Shown: positions 44,263 to 53,186, numbered from the stretch's first letter. The stretch is DNA of 58,303 nucleotides from an uncultured bacterium (GCA_949299935.1 CASGCE010000028.1:1-58303), one strand, 5' to 3'. Made by a program: numbers and translations. The notes: generated from the letters alone by a model not told the origin.

Positions 44263-45626
44263 AGTTGTTTCGTTACAAGGGCAAGTATATCGTTAAATAT
44301 TACAAATACCATTAATAGTATCAAAAACATGAAACCTATTGTCCCAATCTTATCAATAGTTTCTTCATCCAGTGGCTTGCCTTTTAATTTTTCAATTAAT
44401 AAAAACATCACATGGCCGCCGTCAAGTGCAGGTATTGGAAGAAAGTTTACTATTGCAAGATCTAGTGAGATAATTGCTATTAACAAAAGTCCTGAAAAAA
44501 TCCCGCTGTTATCAATAATATCACCACCGACTTTTGTTATTGCAATAATTCCGTGTAAGTCTTTTAGCGGGATTTTGCCGCTAACTATTTGATAAAGACC
44601 GTATAAAAGCATATAAGTTTGGTCATATAAATATTTTCCGCTAGTGATGAATGCTGATTTGACACCTTTTGTAGAGATTAAAATTTCTCTTACATCAAGT
44701 TGAACACCTATTTGACCTTTTTCATTAGGATAAACAGGTTTAAGATTTATTTCTTCTCCGTTACGTAAAACAGTTATATATAAAGGTCTAGCACTATCGG
44801 AAAGTGCAAAAGCAAGATTATTTAAGGACAATGTACCATCAGATATTATGTATGATTTATCAACAATCCTATCGCGTAGAGCTTTTTGAACATCATTAAG
44901 TTTAAGTTGTTTATCTTCGTACTTTTGGAAGCCTTTAAGCATGTTTTGTGTCAAGGAAATTGCTTTTTCCGGTTTTTTCTGCGGTAATCTGACAAGAACA
45001 TCTTGTGGAATAATTTCATTTTTCTGATAAGCAGGATTTAATTTTTTCAGATTATTATAATTTTCATTAACGAATTCTTCGTCAACTTTGCCGTCATTTT
45101 TCGGACTAAGTTGAGCATAAGCCAAAAGCCCGTAACTTGTGTCAATATCTGAACCATTAATACGAATTATTTTATCACCTTTTTGAATACCGGATGTCCA
45201 TACAGACTGATTTTTTTCAGCAACAATTTGATTTATGTAGACTTCATATTTTCCTGAAGGCATATGTCCCCACAAAAATGCGGTCAAAAGGACAAATACA
45301 AATGCACAAACCACATTCGCAATAACTCCGGCAGAAACTACAATTAACCTTTGATAAATTGGTCTATTTAAAAAACGATCCGGAGAATCTTTTGGCAAGT
45401 CTAATTCTTTGTCATCATCAGGAAATGCAACATATCCTCCAAGTAAAAATGCGTGTACAAGAACTTTTACATCACCAACTTGTTTTTCCCACAATGTAGG
45501 ACCTATGGGTAGTCCAAATCCGAACTTTGCTACTTTCATTTTAAAAGCTTTTGCTGCCAGAAAGTGTCCTGCTTCATGTACAAGTATCAGTACGCTTAAT
45601 AAAAGTATCATTATAATTATTGACAT
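44259..45626 (-). CDS. rseP: Site-2 intramembrane metalloprotease
   Basis: 455 residues. HExxH in LVHEAGHFLAAKAFKMKV (residues 17-21) within TM1, second zinc motif NFLPIPALDGGH in a late TM helix. One PDZ domain around residues 110-180 (KGDKIIRINGSDI) and a second partial one near 290-320. It cuts membrane anchors of regulatory proteins. SD AGGAGAAT precedes the ATG. Confidence 0.93.
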   Translation of the reverse strand: MSIIIMILLLSVLILVHEAGHFLAAKAFKMKVAKFGFGLPIGPTLWEKQVGDVKVLVHAFLLGGYVAFPDDDKELDLPKDSPDRFLNRPIYQRLIVVSAGVIANVVCAFVFVLLTAFLWGHMPSGKYEVYINQIVAEKNQSVWTSGIQKGDKIIRINGSDIDTSYGLLAYAQLSPKNDGKVDEEFVNENYNNLKKLNPAYQKNEIIPQDVLVRLPQKKPEKAISLTQNMLKGFQKYEDKQLKLNDVQKALRDRIVDKSYIISDGTLSLNNLAFALSDSARPLYITVLRNGEEINLKPVYPNEKGQIGVQLDVREILISTKGVKSAFITSGKYLYDQTYMLLYGLYQIVSGKIPLKDLHGIIAITKVGGDIIDNSGIFSGLLLIAIISLDLAIVNFLPIPALDGGHVMFLLIEKLKGKPLDEETIDKIGTIGFMFLILLMVFVIFNDILALVTKQL

Positions 45627-45883
45627 AGAAATTCTCCTGCATTACTAATTATAGCATGAAAAAGAGTCAAAAATTCGCTTAAAAAGATTTTATTAACTAT
45701 TAAAGATTAATAGAAAAATTTAATTTATAAGTAATATGACATAATGTAAAAATGAATATAAAAAGGATTAAATTCGGGTTATATAAGGAGATGCAGTCAG
45801 TATTAAGAGAATTTTTTTGCGCAAATTTTTTGTTGTGTCGTTTTAATACAAATGTGGATTGAAACTTAAGGAAAGGAAATTAT

Positions 45884-46381
45884 ATGTCAATGAATACAGT
45901 AAACACGCAGATAACACCTCAAAAGAGAACAGGTGGCATTAAAAAAGCAATTGCATCGACCTTTGTGCCGGGACTTGGACAATTTTTGGATTCACGAAAA
46001 AAAGAAGGTTGTTTTTATTTAATCGGTATTGGCAGTTCAGCCATAGTTAGTGCAAAATGTTTTTCCAAATATAATAAAGATGTGTTTGAAGCATCAAAAA
46101 AGGCATCAAAAGATATTTTCAATGCTCAACAAAAGGCTACTGCAGATGCTTATAATACTTTCAAACCGGGTACAGAAGAAGATCTTCCGAGATATATAAG
46201 CAGAATGCAAAAAAAAGCCACTAGCGGTATGATAAAACCGGAAGATGCATTTAAAACTGTTAAAAAAGACAGGCTGTATATTGGTATATCAACTGCACTA
46301 ATTTGTATTATGCTGTTAATTGCAAACGTAGCAGATGCATATAAGGGCGATCGCAAAAAACTTAATAAGCAAATTGCGTAA
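45884..46381 (+). CDS. Small membrane protein with TM2/DUF5683-like hairpin
   Basis: 165 residues. First TM region AIASTFVPGLGQFLDSRKKEGCFYLIGIGSSAIVSA holds the PGLGQF motif common to TM2 and related hairpin proteins. A Lys/Ala-rich helical loop of about 70 residues follows, then TM2 IGISTALICIMLLIANVADAY. The DAYKGDRKKLNK end is cytosolic. Function unknown. SD AAGGAAAGGAAA. About 250 bp upstream hold no clear gene; a 23-codon ORF at 45791 is poorly supported. Confidence 0.7.
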   Translation: MSMNTVNTQITPQKRTGGIKKAIASTFVPGLGQFLDSRKKEGCFYLIGIGSSAIVSAKCFSKYNKDVFEASKKASKDIFNAQQKATADAYNTFKPGTEEDLPRYISRMQKKATSGMIKPEDAFKTVKKDRLYIGISTALICIMLLIANVADAYKGDRKKLNKQIA

Positions 46382-46411
46382 AGTCAATCAAATCTTCAAT
46401 TAAAGCACCTT

Positions 46412-47263
46412 TTATAATAACTCTTTCAAATAATTAGGCAAAGCAAAACGTGCTTTATGGTAATCTTTATTATAAATTTTACAAGTTTTAGTTATATTTT
46501 CGCAACGTTTTTCATCAATATATGAAAGCGGTTTGACATTTTCGGAACAAAATGCCCAAGCCCAATATCCTCCGGGATATGTCGGGATATTTGAGGTATA
46601 AGTTGAACATATCGGGAATACTTTCTTTAACAAATTATACATTTTTTTGATTTCTTTTTTGTTAGCAAAAGGTGACTCTGATTGAGCAACCATAATACCA
46701 TCTTTTTTAAGTGAGTTTTTAACATTTGAATAAAATTCTTCAGTAAAGAGACCTTCTCCTGGTCCCATGGGATCTGTGGAATCAATCAGGACAATATCAA
46801 ACTTATTTTCTTTATTTTTTATATATTCAATAGCATCTTGTACTAAGATTTCAACTTTCGGGTCATTAAGTGAGCAAGAAATTGTGGGTAGATATTTTTT
46901 ACAGACGTCAATAACCAAGCCATCAATTTCGCACAATACAACCTTCTCAACTGTGTCATGTTTTAAAACTTCTCTTACTGTACCACCATCTCCGCCGCCT
47001 ATTATAAGGACAGATTTTGGACATTTATGGTTAATCATAGGAATATGTGCAATCATTTCGTGGTAATGGTATTCATCACCTTCTGTTGTCATCATTAAGT
47101 CGTCAAGTGTCAGAACCCTGCCAAGTGAACTTTCAGTTTCAAAAACTTCTACTTTTTGAAATTCTGATTGACCGGAAAATAATATGTTGCCTGCTTTAAT
47201 TGCAATTCCAAATCCTGATGGTGTAATTTCGTGATAATATCCGTTTTCTATTCCATTTTTCAT
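46412..47263 (-). CDS. speE: Spermidine synthase
   Basis: 283 residues. SAM-type fold: LIIGGGDGGTVREVLKH, LCEIDGLVIDVCKKYLP, and the putrescine site LIDSTDPMGPGEGLFTEEFY with the catalytic Asp. It transfers aminopropyl from decarboxylated SAM to putrescine. It follows the HIT gene with a one-base overlap. Confidence 0.95.
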   Translation of the reverse strand: MKNGIENGYYHEITPSGFGIAIKAGNILFSGQSEFQKVEVFETESSLGRVLTLDDLMMTTEGDEYHYHEMIAHIPMINHKCPKSVLIIGGGDGGTVREVLKHDTVEKVVLCEIDGLVIDVCKKYLPTISCSLNDPKVEILVQDAIEYIKNKENKFDIVLIDSTDPMGPGEGLFTEEFYSNVKNSLKKDGIMVAQSESPFANKKEIKKMYNLLKKVFPICSTYTSNIPTYPGGYWAWAFCSENVKPLSYIDEKRCENITKTCKIYNKDYHKARFALPNYLKELL

Positions 47264-47580
47264 TAGTTTTTATCTCCCATTATGTGTATGTGCAGGTGAA
47301 AAACTTCTTGACCTGCTTCTTTTCCCGTATTTATAAGAGTTTTATATGAGGATAATCCCACTTTTTTAGCCGCTTGTTTCACTGTCATCATTAATTCGCC
47401 CAACAAATTTTTGTCATCAAGTTCATTCAATGATGCAACATGAGTTTTCGGAACAACAAGTATGTGAACAGGTGTTTTAGGATTTATATCGTTAAATACA
47501 ACTGCATAATCATTTTCTAATATAAAATCGGTTCCAAAATCGCCGTTTACAATTTTACAAAAAATACAATTCTCTTCCAT
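47263..47580 (-). CDS. HIT-family hydrolase (HinT type)
   Basis: 105 residues. CIFCKIVNGD at the N-terminus with two Cys of a possible zinc site, VPKTHVASLNEL, and the catalytic HLHIHIMG. A purine nucleoside phosphoramidase type enzyme. SD AAGGGGAAT. First gene of a pair with speE. Confidence 0.93.
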   Translation of the reverse strand: MEENCIFCKIVNGDFGTDFILENDYAVVFNDINPKTPVHILVVPKTHVASLNELDDKNLLGELMMTVKQAAKKVGLSSYKTLINTGKEAGQEVFHLHIHIMGDKN

Positions 47581-47704
47581 AAATTCCCCTTTTGCATAAT
47601 TTTATAACAGACATTGAAAAAATCAAAATTCTAAAAAAATGTTAACCAACTTGCCAATATATTTTTTGTAAGATACAATGTTAATGTAGATTTGGGAGGA
47701 GTCA

Positions 47705-48898
47705 ATGCCGAAGTTAGCTGAACAATATGACAGAAGGCAATTTTATGCGGATGTAAAACCTACTTATCCCAAAATTAGTGAAGTGCGTCCATTAAGGACG
47801 TATGGAAAACCTAATTATTATTCAGGGCAAATTCGTTTGCAAGCTGACAAAAAGAAAATACGGCGTAATAATATTTTACACAAAATTATTTCTTTTGTTT
47901 TTTTAATTTTGATGGCAGTGTTTGTTTTACCCTTGGGATTTCATAGGGTAACCATGTCATTATTACATGGTTCTATGTACCCGCAAATTAAAACTGACTA
48001 TCATGCTTTGAGATTTCCGACAACGAACTATCTTTCAAATGATTTGTTATTCAATAAACGTTATTTAACAAATATTGAAACCAAAAAGCCCCAGATGGAA
48101 AAGATTACCGAAACCTATAGAATGGGTGATTTGGAAATAAGTCTTAAAAATCTAATGACACAGTACCCTTCAATTTATCCGTCAATATACGTATGGCAAT
48201 ATGAAACGGAGAAATTTGCTGATATAAATGCTTCTGAAATATTTTCATCGGCAAGTATTATAAAAATTCCTGTTTTAATTGAACTTTTCAAATCCATTGA
48301 AGCAAAACAGCTTTCACTTGAGGACAAAATGATTTTAACTGATTATTACAGAGCGGAAGGTTCAGGCAGTTTACAATTTAAAGCTGAGAATTCATTGTGG
48401 ACAATAGATAATCTTGCAAGAGTTATGGTTACTGAATCTGACAATTCTGCTACTAATATGATAATGTCAAAACTCGGTTCAATGACTGACATAAACAGGG
48501 CCATAAGGCAATGGGGATTAAACAGTACATATGTTCAAACCTGGCTTCCTGATTTAAAAGGGAATAACCGGACTACTGCTCGGGATCTGGGTATAATGCT
48601 TTATAATATTGACAATAACCCTAATTTTTTAGATATATCTTCACGTGAAAAGATATTTGATTATATGGGGCATGTACATAACAGTCGCTTAATTCAAGCC
48701 GGTCTTGGACCGGGTGCATTGTTTATGCACAAAACAGGTGACATAGGTACTATGCTTGGAGATGCCGGAATTGTTTTTACACCAAACGGCAAGAAATATA
48801 TTGTGGTAATACTTGCTAATCGTCCTCATAATTCTGTTTTAGGTAAAGATTTTATTGTAAAAGCTTCTGAAATTATCTATAGTTACATGGTGAGATAA
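47705..48898 (+). CDS. Membrane-anchored class A beta-lactamase-fold protein
   Basis: 397 residues. A 57-residue basic cytosolic tail, one TM helix (about 58-80), then a serine beta-lactamase-like domain: Ser184-I-I-Lys187 (SxxK), Ser245-Asp-Asn247 (SDN), Lys343-Thr-Gly (KTG). No clear ExxLN loop is seen; PDLKGNNRT is in its place, so efficient beta-lactam hydrolysis is doubtful. It could be a penicillin-binding or peptidoglycan-editing relative. SD GGGAGG. It overlaps the LdpA-like gene by one base. Confidence 0.8.
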   Translation: MPKLAEQYDRRQFYADVKPTYPKISEVRPLRTYGKPNYYSGQIRLQADKKKIRRNNILHKIISFVFLILMAVFVLPLGFHRVTMSLLHGSMYPQIKTDYHALRFPTTNYLSNDLLFNKRYLTNIETKKPQMEKITETYRMGDLEISLKNLMTQYPSIYPSIYVWQYETEKFADINASEIFSSASIIKIPVLIELFKSIEAKQLSLEDKMILTDYYRAEGSGSLQFKAENSLWTIDNLARVMVTESDNSATNMIMSKLGSMTDINRAIRQWGLNSTYVQTWLPDLKGNNRTTARDLGIMLYNIDNNPNFLDISSREKIFDYMGHVHNSRLIQAGLGPGALFMHKTGDIGTMLGDAGIVFTPNGKKYIVVILANRPHNSVLGKDFIVKASEIIYSYMVR

Positions 48899-49848
48899 TG
48901 TTGAAAGACTTACTTGAGACTAAAAATTGTTTTAAACTCATTTGCGGTTCAGGTAATGAGGATTCGCAAGCGGTGGAAAAACTTGTTGCTGTATATGCAA
49001 AAGCCGGTTGCAGATTTTTTGACTTATCAGCATCTGAAAAAATTGTAGATGCTGCGTTTCGTGGGCTTGAATTTGCACAAGTCAGGGATGCTTATCTGTG
49101 CGTAAGTATAGGTGTAAAAAGTGATATTCACGCAAATAAAGCGGTTGTGGATTATGAAAAATGTATCTCGTGTTATTCTTGCGATAATGTTTGTCCGCAG
49201 GGCGCGATAAAATATGCAAAGGTAAAAAAATATAAATGTATTGGTTGCGGCAAATGTGCAAAAATTTGCCCTAAAGGTGCAATATCTTTTGTTTCAGAAG
49301 AAAAAGATTTACGCAAAATATTACCTTCAATTATAACAAAAGGAGTTCATTGCATTGAGCTTCATGCTATGGGTTTGAACGATGATGAAACGGAAGACAA
49401 ATGGAACTATATTAATGAAATTTTTAATGGTATTTTGGGTCTTTGTATTAGCCGAGGTAATTTAAGTGATGAGATGCTTGTTGAAAAAGCTAAAAAACTT
49501 ACAGCAATAAGAAAACCGTATACGACAATAATTCAAGCGGACGGAGTTTCTATGAGCGGGGGCGAAGATGATTATAAAACTACTTTACAGACGGTTGCTA
49601 CAGCTGAAATGCTTCAAAATATAAATTTACCGGTATATATTTTGTTATCAGGCGGTACGAATTCTAAAACCGCAAAACTGGCAAAAATGTGCGGTATTAA
49701 TGCAAATGGTGTTGCTGTTGGGTCTTATGCCAGAAAAATAGTCAGAAAATATATTGAACACGAAGATTTTTTGAAAAATAAATTTTTGTTTGAAGCTGCG
49801 ACGAAAATTGCTAAAGGTTTGGTCAACAGTTGTAATATGAACGTCTAA
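48898..49848 (+). CDS. LdpA-like 2[4Fe-4S] protein
   Basis: 316 residues. Two ferredoxin clusters in the middle: Cys89, 92, 95, 99 (CISCYSCDNVCP) and Cys114, 117, 120, 124 (CIGCGKCAKICP). The N-terminal 80 residues and the long C-terminal TIM-barrel-like region (TTIIQADGVSMSGGEDDYKTT, PVYILLSGGTNSKTAKLA) match the layout of cyanobacterial LdpA. In cyanobacteria that protein passes redox state to the circadian clock. No clock gene is seen here, so a different redox-sensing or enzymatic role is likely. Coupled to the beta-lactamase-fold gene. Confidence 0.75.
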   Translation: MLKDLLETKNCFKLICGSGNEDSQAVEKLVAVYAKAGCRFFDLSASEKIVDAAFRGLEFAQVRDAYLCVSIGVKSDIHANKAVVDYEKCISCYSCDNVCPQGAIKYAKVKKYKCIGCGKCAKICPKGAISFVSEEKDLRKILPSIITKGVHCIELHAMGLNDDETEDKWNYINEIFNGILGLCISRGNLSDEMLVEKAKKLTAIRKPYTTIIQADGVSMSGGEDDYKTTLQTVATAEMLQNINLPVYILLSGGTNSKTAKLAKMCGINANGVAVGSYARKIVRKYIEHEDFLKNKFLFEAATKIAKGLVNSCNMNV

Positions 49849-49855
49849 TTATTTT

Positions 49856-50245
49856 TTAAACCGAAATTAAAAATTTCTTATACGGTAGAATTGTTTGACA
49901 AAGCCTTTTGGGGATGTAATCAACATTATATTTTTCCGCTATTTTGTCGATGTTAGGTGAAGCTGAAATAATAACTATTTTTGTATTTTTATATTCCGGA
50001 TAAAATTTGACCTGTTTTATTAACCATTCTCCTGCATATATAGGTGAAAAATCGGATTCCATCTGCATGTCCGTAAAAATTATATCAAACGGTTCATCAA
50101 TATTTGCGGACAAAAGTCTGTCACCCTCCTTTGCAGAACTTGCTGACAAGATTTTTACATTTTCATCTTTTAAAATATATTTAATATTACAAATATGATG
50201 TCTTATCCAGTTTGGAGAATCGTCTGTTACTAAAATTTTTTTCAT
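49856..50245 (-). CDS. Single-domain response regulator (CheY-like)
   Basis: 129 residues from ATG 50245. Acidic pair VTDDSPNW, phospho-Asp in IIFTDMQMES, Ser in IIISASPN in place of Thr, Lys in YIPKRL. No output domain. The start is fixed by TGT-TATAAT six bases upstream; the MCYNKC extension is the promoter itself. Partner kinase unknown. Confidence 0.85.
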   Translation of the reverse strand: MKKILVTDDSPNWIRHHICNIKYILKDENVKILSASSAKEGDRLLSANIDEPFDIIFTDMQMESDFSPIYAGEWLIKQVKFYPEYKNTKIVIISASPNIDKIAEKYNVDYIPKRLCQTILPYKKFLISV

Positions 50246-50251
50246 ACATTT

Positions 50252-50260
50252 ATTATAACA
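50252..50260 (-). promoter_or_regulatory. Extended -10 of the CheY-like gene
   Basis: Minus-strand TGT-TATAAT six bases before ATG 50245, directly following the terminator hairpin of the Hsp20-like gene. Confidence 0.65.
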
Positions 50261-50282
50261 CAAAGGGCGGCTTTGCCGCCCT
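50258..50282 (-). terminator. Terminator of the Hsp20-like gene
   Basis: AAGGGCGGC/GCCGCCCTT hairpin (50263-50282), then TTTGTGTTAT on the minus strand. The weak T tract runs into the next promoter. Confidence 0.7.
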
Positions 50283-50288
50283 TATTAT

Positions 50289-50819
50289 TTAATCTTCAAT
50301 GGGAATCGTTATAATATACATATCACCTTTGCGTTCTTTGGTAAGTTGATTTAAATCAACGTTGTCGCCGAACATATAACTCTGCGTAAATTCAACCAGT
50401 GATCTTCTATCACCAAAACCGTGAATTCCTGCAGCTTTTACGGTTAAAATTTTGCCGTTTGTTTTGACCTCAACATTTTTTTCGTTATCGTTTAAGGGCA
50501 TTAAATCAACCAAAACTTTGTATGCATCTTCATCTTGTTCGAGTCTAATGATATGGTTAGCTCGTTCTTGTAATCTTTCTGTTCCATGAAATGCTTTTTT
50601 GAAAGCTTTTTCCATTTGTCTGTCGCGTTTTTCAATAAATTTGTCCATGCGTTTCATTTGGTTTACCGGATTAAGCATTGCCTTGAAGTACCAGTCCGTA
50701 ACTGCGTAGAATGCTAAAAACGCACCGATTAATGCCATAAAACCGTATAATAAATGTTTTAGAACCGGATGTCGGTCTATTACACAAGTTTTGTGTTCAT
50801 AATTGTTGTTTTCTTCCAT
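50289..50819 (-). CDS. Membrane-anchored Hsp20/alpha-crystallin-like protein
   Basis: 176 residues. One TM helix (LLYGFMALIGAFLAFYAVTDWYF, about 19-41), a charged coiled segment, then a C-terminal domain with the alpha-crystallin pattern: YKVLVDLMPLNDNEKNVEVK, GKILTVKAAG, the F-x-x-S-Y-x-F-G segment and MYIITIPIED. Hsp20 proteins are normally soluble holdases; a membrane anchor is uncommon. SD AGGAGAC before ATG. Confidence 0.65.
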   Translation of the reverse strand: MEENNNYEHKTCVIDRHPVLKHLLYGFMALIGAFLAFYAVTDWYFKAMLNPVNQMKRMDKFIEKRDRQMEKAFKKAFHGTERLQERANHIIRLEQDEDAYKVLVDLMPLNDNEKNVEVKTNGKILTVKAAGIHGFGDRRSLVEFTQSYMFGDNVDLNQLTKERKGDMYIITIPIED

Positions 50820-50944
50820 TGGAGTCTCCTTTCTTATTGAATTATATTATTTAATTTACCTTAATTTGTCCATAACCGATATGACTTAATTCTATTGCGC
50901 AATATTATAATATATGGTAGAATGTGTGTAAAGAGGAATAATAT

Positions 50945-51133
50945 ATGGCAAAAATTTTGGTAACTATGCCGGATGATTTTTTGAATAAAGTTGACGGGTT
51001 AGCTTTAATTGAGCAAAGGTCACGCAGTGAATTGATTAGAGAAGCTTTAAAAACTTATATGAGAAGAATTACCCCTTCTCAGGCGAAGACAGCCCTTGAA
51101 AACGCCCAAAAATTGGAGCAGCTTATCGATTAA
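50945..51133 (+). CDS. Ribbon-helix-helix (CopG-like) protein
   Basis: 62 residues: ILVTMPDDFLNKVDGLA beta strand, RSRSELIREALKTYMRR two-helix core. A DNA-binding regulator or antitoxin half; no toxin gene adjoins it. SD AGAGGAA. The 3' end overlaps the convergent regulator by 11 bp. Confidence 0.85.
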   Translation: MAKILVTMPDDFLNKVDGLALIEQRSRSELIREALKTYMRRITPSQAKTALENAQKLEQLID

Positions 51134-52406
51134 ATTCTTTTACAAAAGTTTCTACCCATTTTATCAAATGTTTTAATTCGTATGGTTTTGGCATATACAA
51201 GTCCGCGCCGCAGTTTAGTACTGTTTCTTTATCGTGAAATATTGATGTTACAATCAGTTTCGAAACGGCAAGTTTTTCATCATTTTTGAGTTTTTTGCAC
51301 AGTTTTAAACCTTTTTGTGTTTTAATATCTCCAGCATCCAGAATAATTACTGCCGGTATCGTTTCATCTTGTTTTCTAACAATCTCAAACCCTTGCAGCT
51401 CTAAAATTGTTTTTAGTAAGGTATTCATAGCTTTGTCAGGTTCAATTATTCTGATTTTATTGTTGTATATTTTTTCCATTACGGAATTTTGTGCCGTAAT
51501 TTTGGGACGCTCAATTAAATAGTTTGAACGTGTAGGCAAGTATGCCATATTACGTGTTTGAACTAGTGCATTAATTAATTGTGAAATATTTGTAAAATTA
51601 TTAAATTCCTTTGTTACAATACCTATTGTTGTATGTATGAATTCACATCTTTGTCCGGCAAATTCATCTCCTTGAAGTATCATATATCCGCGGTTTACGT
51701 CATCATAAGAATAAAATTTAGGTGAAACGGAATCTACTGCAAAAGTTAAATAATTTGCTATTTTATCAACTTTATACATATCAGTTATAACCAAATATTC
51801 ATTGTCTGATACAATTCCTATATAATCATCTTTATTTAAGGCTGATTGTATAATTGCACAAAATGTCTTGATTAACTTGTCAGAAGCAAGTTCAGTGTAA
51901 GTTTCTCTATAACTGTCAAAATTATCAATAGTGATAAGCATAGCTGCCCAAGTTTTTTTTGATTTTATAATCCTTTTTAATGTTCGGAATGAATAATTTT
52001 TGTTAGGTAAAAGTCTTTTCCCATCAAGGTTTGATTCAAATTCACGTCTGAGATGTGCTTTTATACGCATTATAAATTCATCAGAATTTACGGGCTCACT
52101 TATAAAATCATCAGCACCGTTTTCTAAAACCTTCAAACGGTCATCAATTTCCGCTGATTTTGAAATTGCAATAATTACGGGTCTCATATTATAAGTCAAT
52201 GCACGAATTTTTTTACAATAGTCTGAAAGGTCACTGTCAATGCTATCAGATATTATTATTAAATCAGGTTCGGTATCTTGAATTGTTTTTAATGCAGAGA
52301 TAAGGTTTTTAGATACAATTACCGTATTGGTGTCAGTCTCAAGTAACTTTTTATACTTTGTTGAAAGTTCTCGCCTTTTATCTATTAATAAAGTTACAGA
52401 TTGCAT
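51123..52406 (-). CDS. REC - degenerate GGDEF - REC regulator
   Basis: 427 residues. First receiver 1-120: phospho-Asp in IIISDSIDSD, SEPVNSDEF in place of the usual Lys-Pro. Middle 140-290 is GGDEF-like (WAAMLITIDNFDSYRETY), but the active loop is VSDNEYLVI instead of GGDEF, so no cyclase activity is expected. C-terminal receiver: IRIIEPD, VIILDAGD, YMPKPYEL. An output or scaffold regulator. It overlaps the upstream kinase gene by 13 bp, so the two form one system. Confidence 0.8.
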   Translation of the reverse strand: MQSVTLLIDKRRELSTKYKKLLETDTNTVIVSKNLISALKTIQDTEPDLIIISDSIDSDLSDYCKKIRALTYNMRPVIIAISKSAEIDDRLKVLENGADDFISEPVNSDEFIMRIKAHLRREFESNLDGKRLLPNKNYSFRTLKRIIKSKKTWAAMLITIDNFDSYRETYTELASDKLIKTFCAIIQSALNKDDYIGIVSDNEYLVITDMYKVDKIANYLTFAVDSVSPKFYSYDDVNRGYMILQGDEFAGQRCEFIHTTIGIVTKEFNNFTNISQLINALVQTRNMAYLPTRSNYLIERPKITAQNSVMEKIYNNKIRIIEPDKAMNTLLKTILELQGFEIVRKQDETIPAVIILDAGDIKTQKGLKLCKKLKNDEKLAVSKLIVTSIFHDKETVLNCGADLYMPKPYELKHLIKWVETFVKEFNR

Positions 52407-53107
52407 TTTACCCTCGCTTGTTCTTCTACACTCATTACAGGTAATAGAACTTCAAATGTCGTTTCACCTTCACCTGAAATTACGGAAATTCGTCCGTTCA
52501 TTTTTTCAACAAGATTTTTGGTAATGTATAATCCTAAACCGCTACCTTGTACTTTTCGTGTCAAAGGGTTATCTATTCTTGAAAATTTTGTGAAAATTTT
52601 GTTGTAATTCTCCGGTAAAATACCTATTCCATGATCGCTTACTTTTATTGAAACATAATCTCCCGCAGGTTCGGTAGAAACTTTTACCGTTGTATTTTCA
52701 TTTGAATATTTTGCTGCGTTTTCTATTAAATTTGTCATAATTTGTTGAAATTTATCCTTATCAACAATTACCGTTGAGGTTTTTTCACTAAAATCAAATT
52801 CAAACTTATGCGTCGGATATGCTGATTTGACAATATCTATTACAGGTTCTATCAAATATTTTAAATTTGCTTCTTTTAAAACAAGAATATCTTTCCCTGG
52901 CTGTAATTTGGTTACGGAAAGCATGTTTTCAACCAATCCTATAAGCCTGTTTGATTGGTCCTCTATAATTTTTAAGAATTTCTTTTTGCTATCATCATCA
53001 AGTTTATCCCAAGATTCCAACATGGTTTGTGCAAATCCTCGGATTGATGTCAATGGTGTCCTGAGTTCATGACTTACGGTTGATATAAAATCTTCATAAT
53101 TATCCAT
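52394..53107 (-). CDS. Soluble histidine kinase core
   Basis: 237 residues. HisKA with TVSHELRTPLTSIRGFAQTM right at the N-terminus; HATPase N box NLIENAAKY, G1 VSDHGIGI, G2 GSGLGLYITKNLVEKMNG. No sensor or TM part; it starts 10 residues before the His, so input must come from another protein. The start is set by TGT-TATAAT six bases upstream. Confidence 0.9.
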   Translation of the reverse strand: MDNYEDFISTVSHELRTPLTSIRGFAQTMLESWDKLDDDSKKKFLKIIEDQSNRLIGLVENMLSVTKLQPGKDILVLKEANLKYLIEPVIDIVKSAYPTHKFEFDFSEKTSTVIVDKDKFQQIMTNLIENAAKYSNENTTVKVSTEPAGDYVSIKVSDHGIGILPENYNKIFTKFSRIDNPLTRKVQGSGLGLYITKNLVEKMNGRISVISGEGETTFEVLLPVMSVEEQARVKCNL

Positions 53108-53113
53108 ATTTTG

Positions 53114-53122
53114 ATTATAACA
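53114..53122 (-). promoter_or_regulatory. Extended -10 of the soluble kinase gene
   Basis: Minus-strand TGT-TATAAT six bases before ATG 53107; no SD. Confidence 0.65.
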
Positions 53123-53186
53123 AATTTTTAAGTGTTTTGCTTAAAATTAACAATATATTCATAAATCCGTAATTTAAATTATTTAT

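Noticed and set aside
45791-45862. 23-codon ORF upstream of the TM2-like gene.
   Set aside because: Its SD touches the ATG and the peptide has no recognisable feature.
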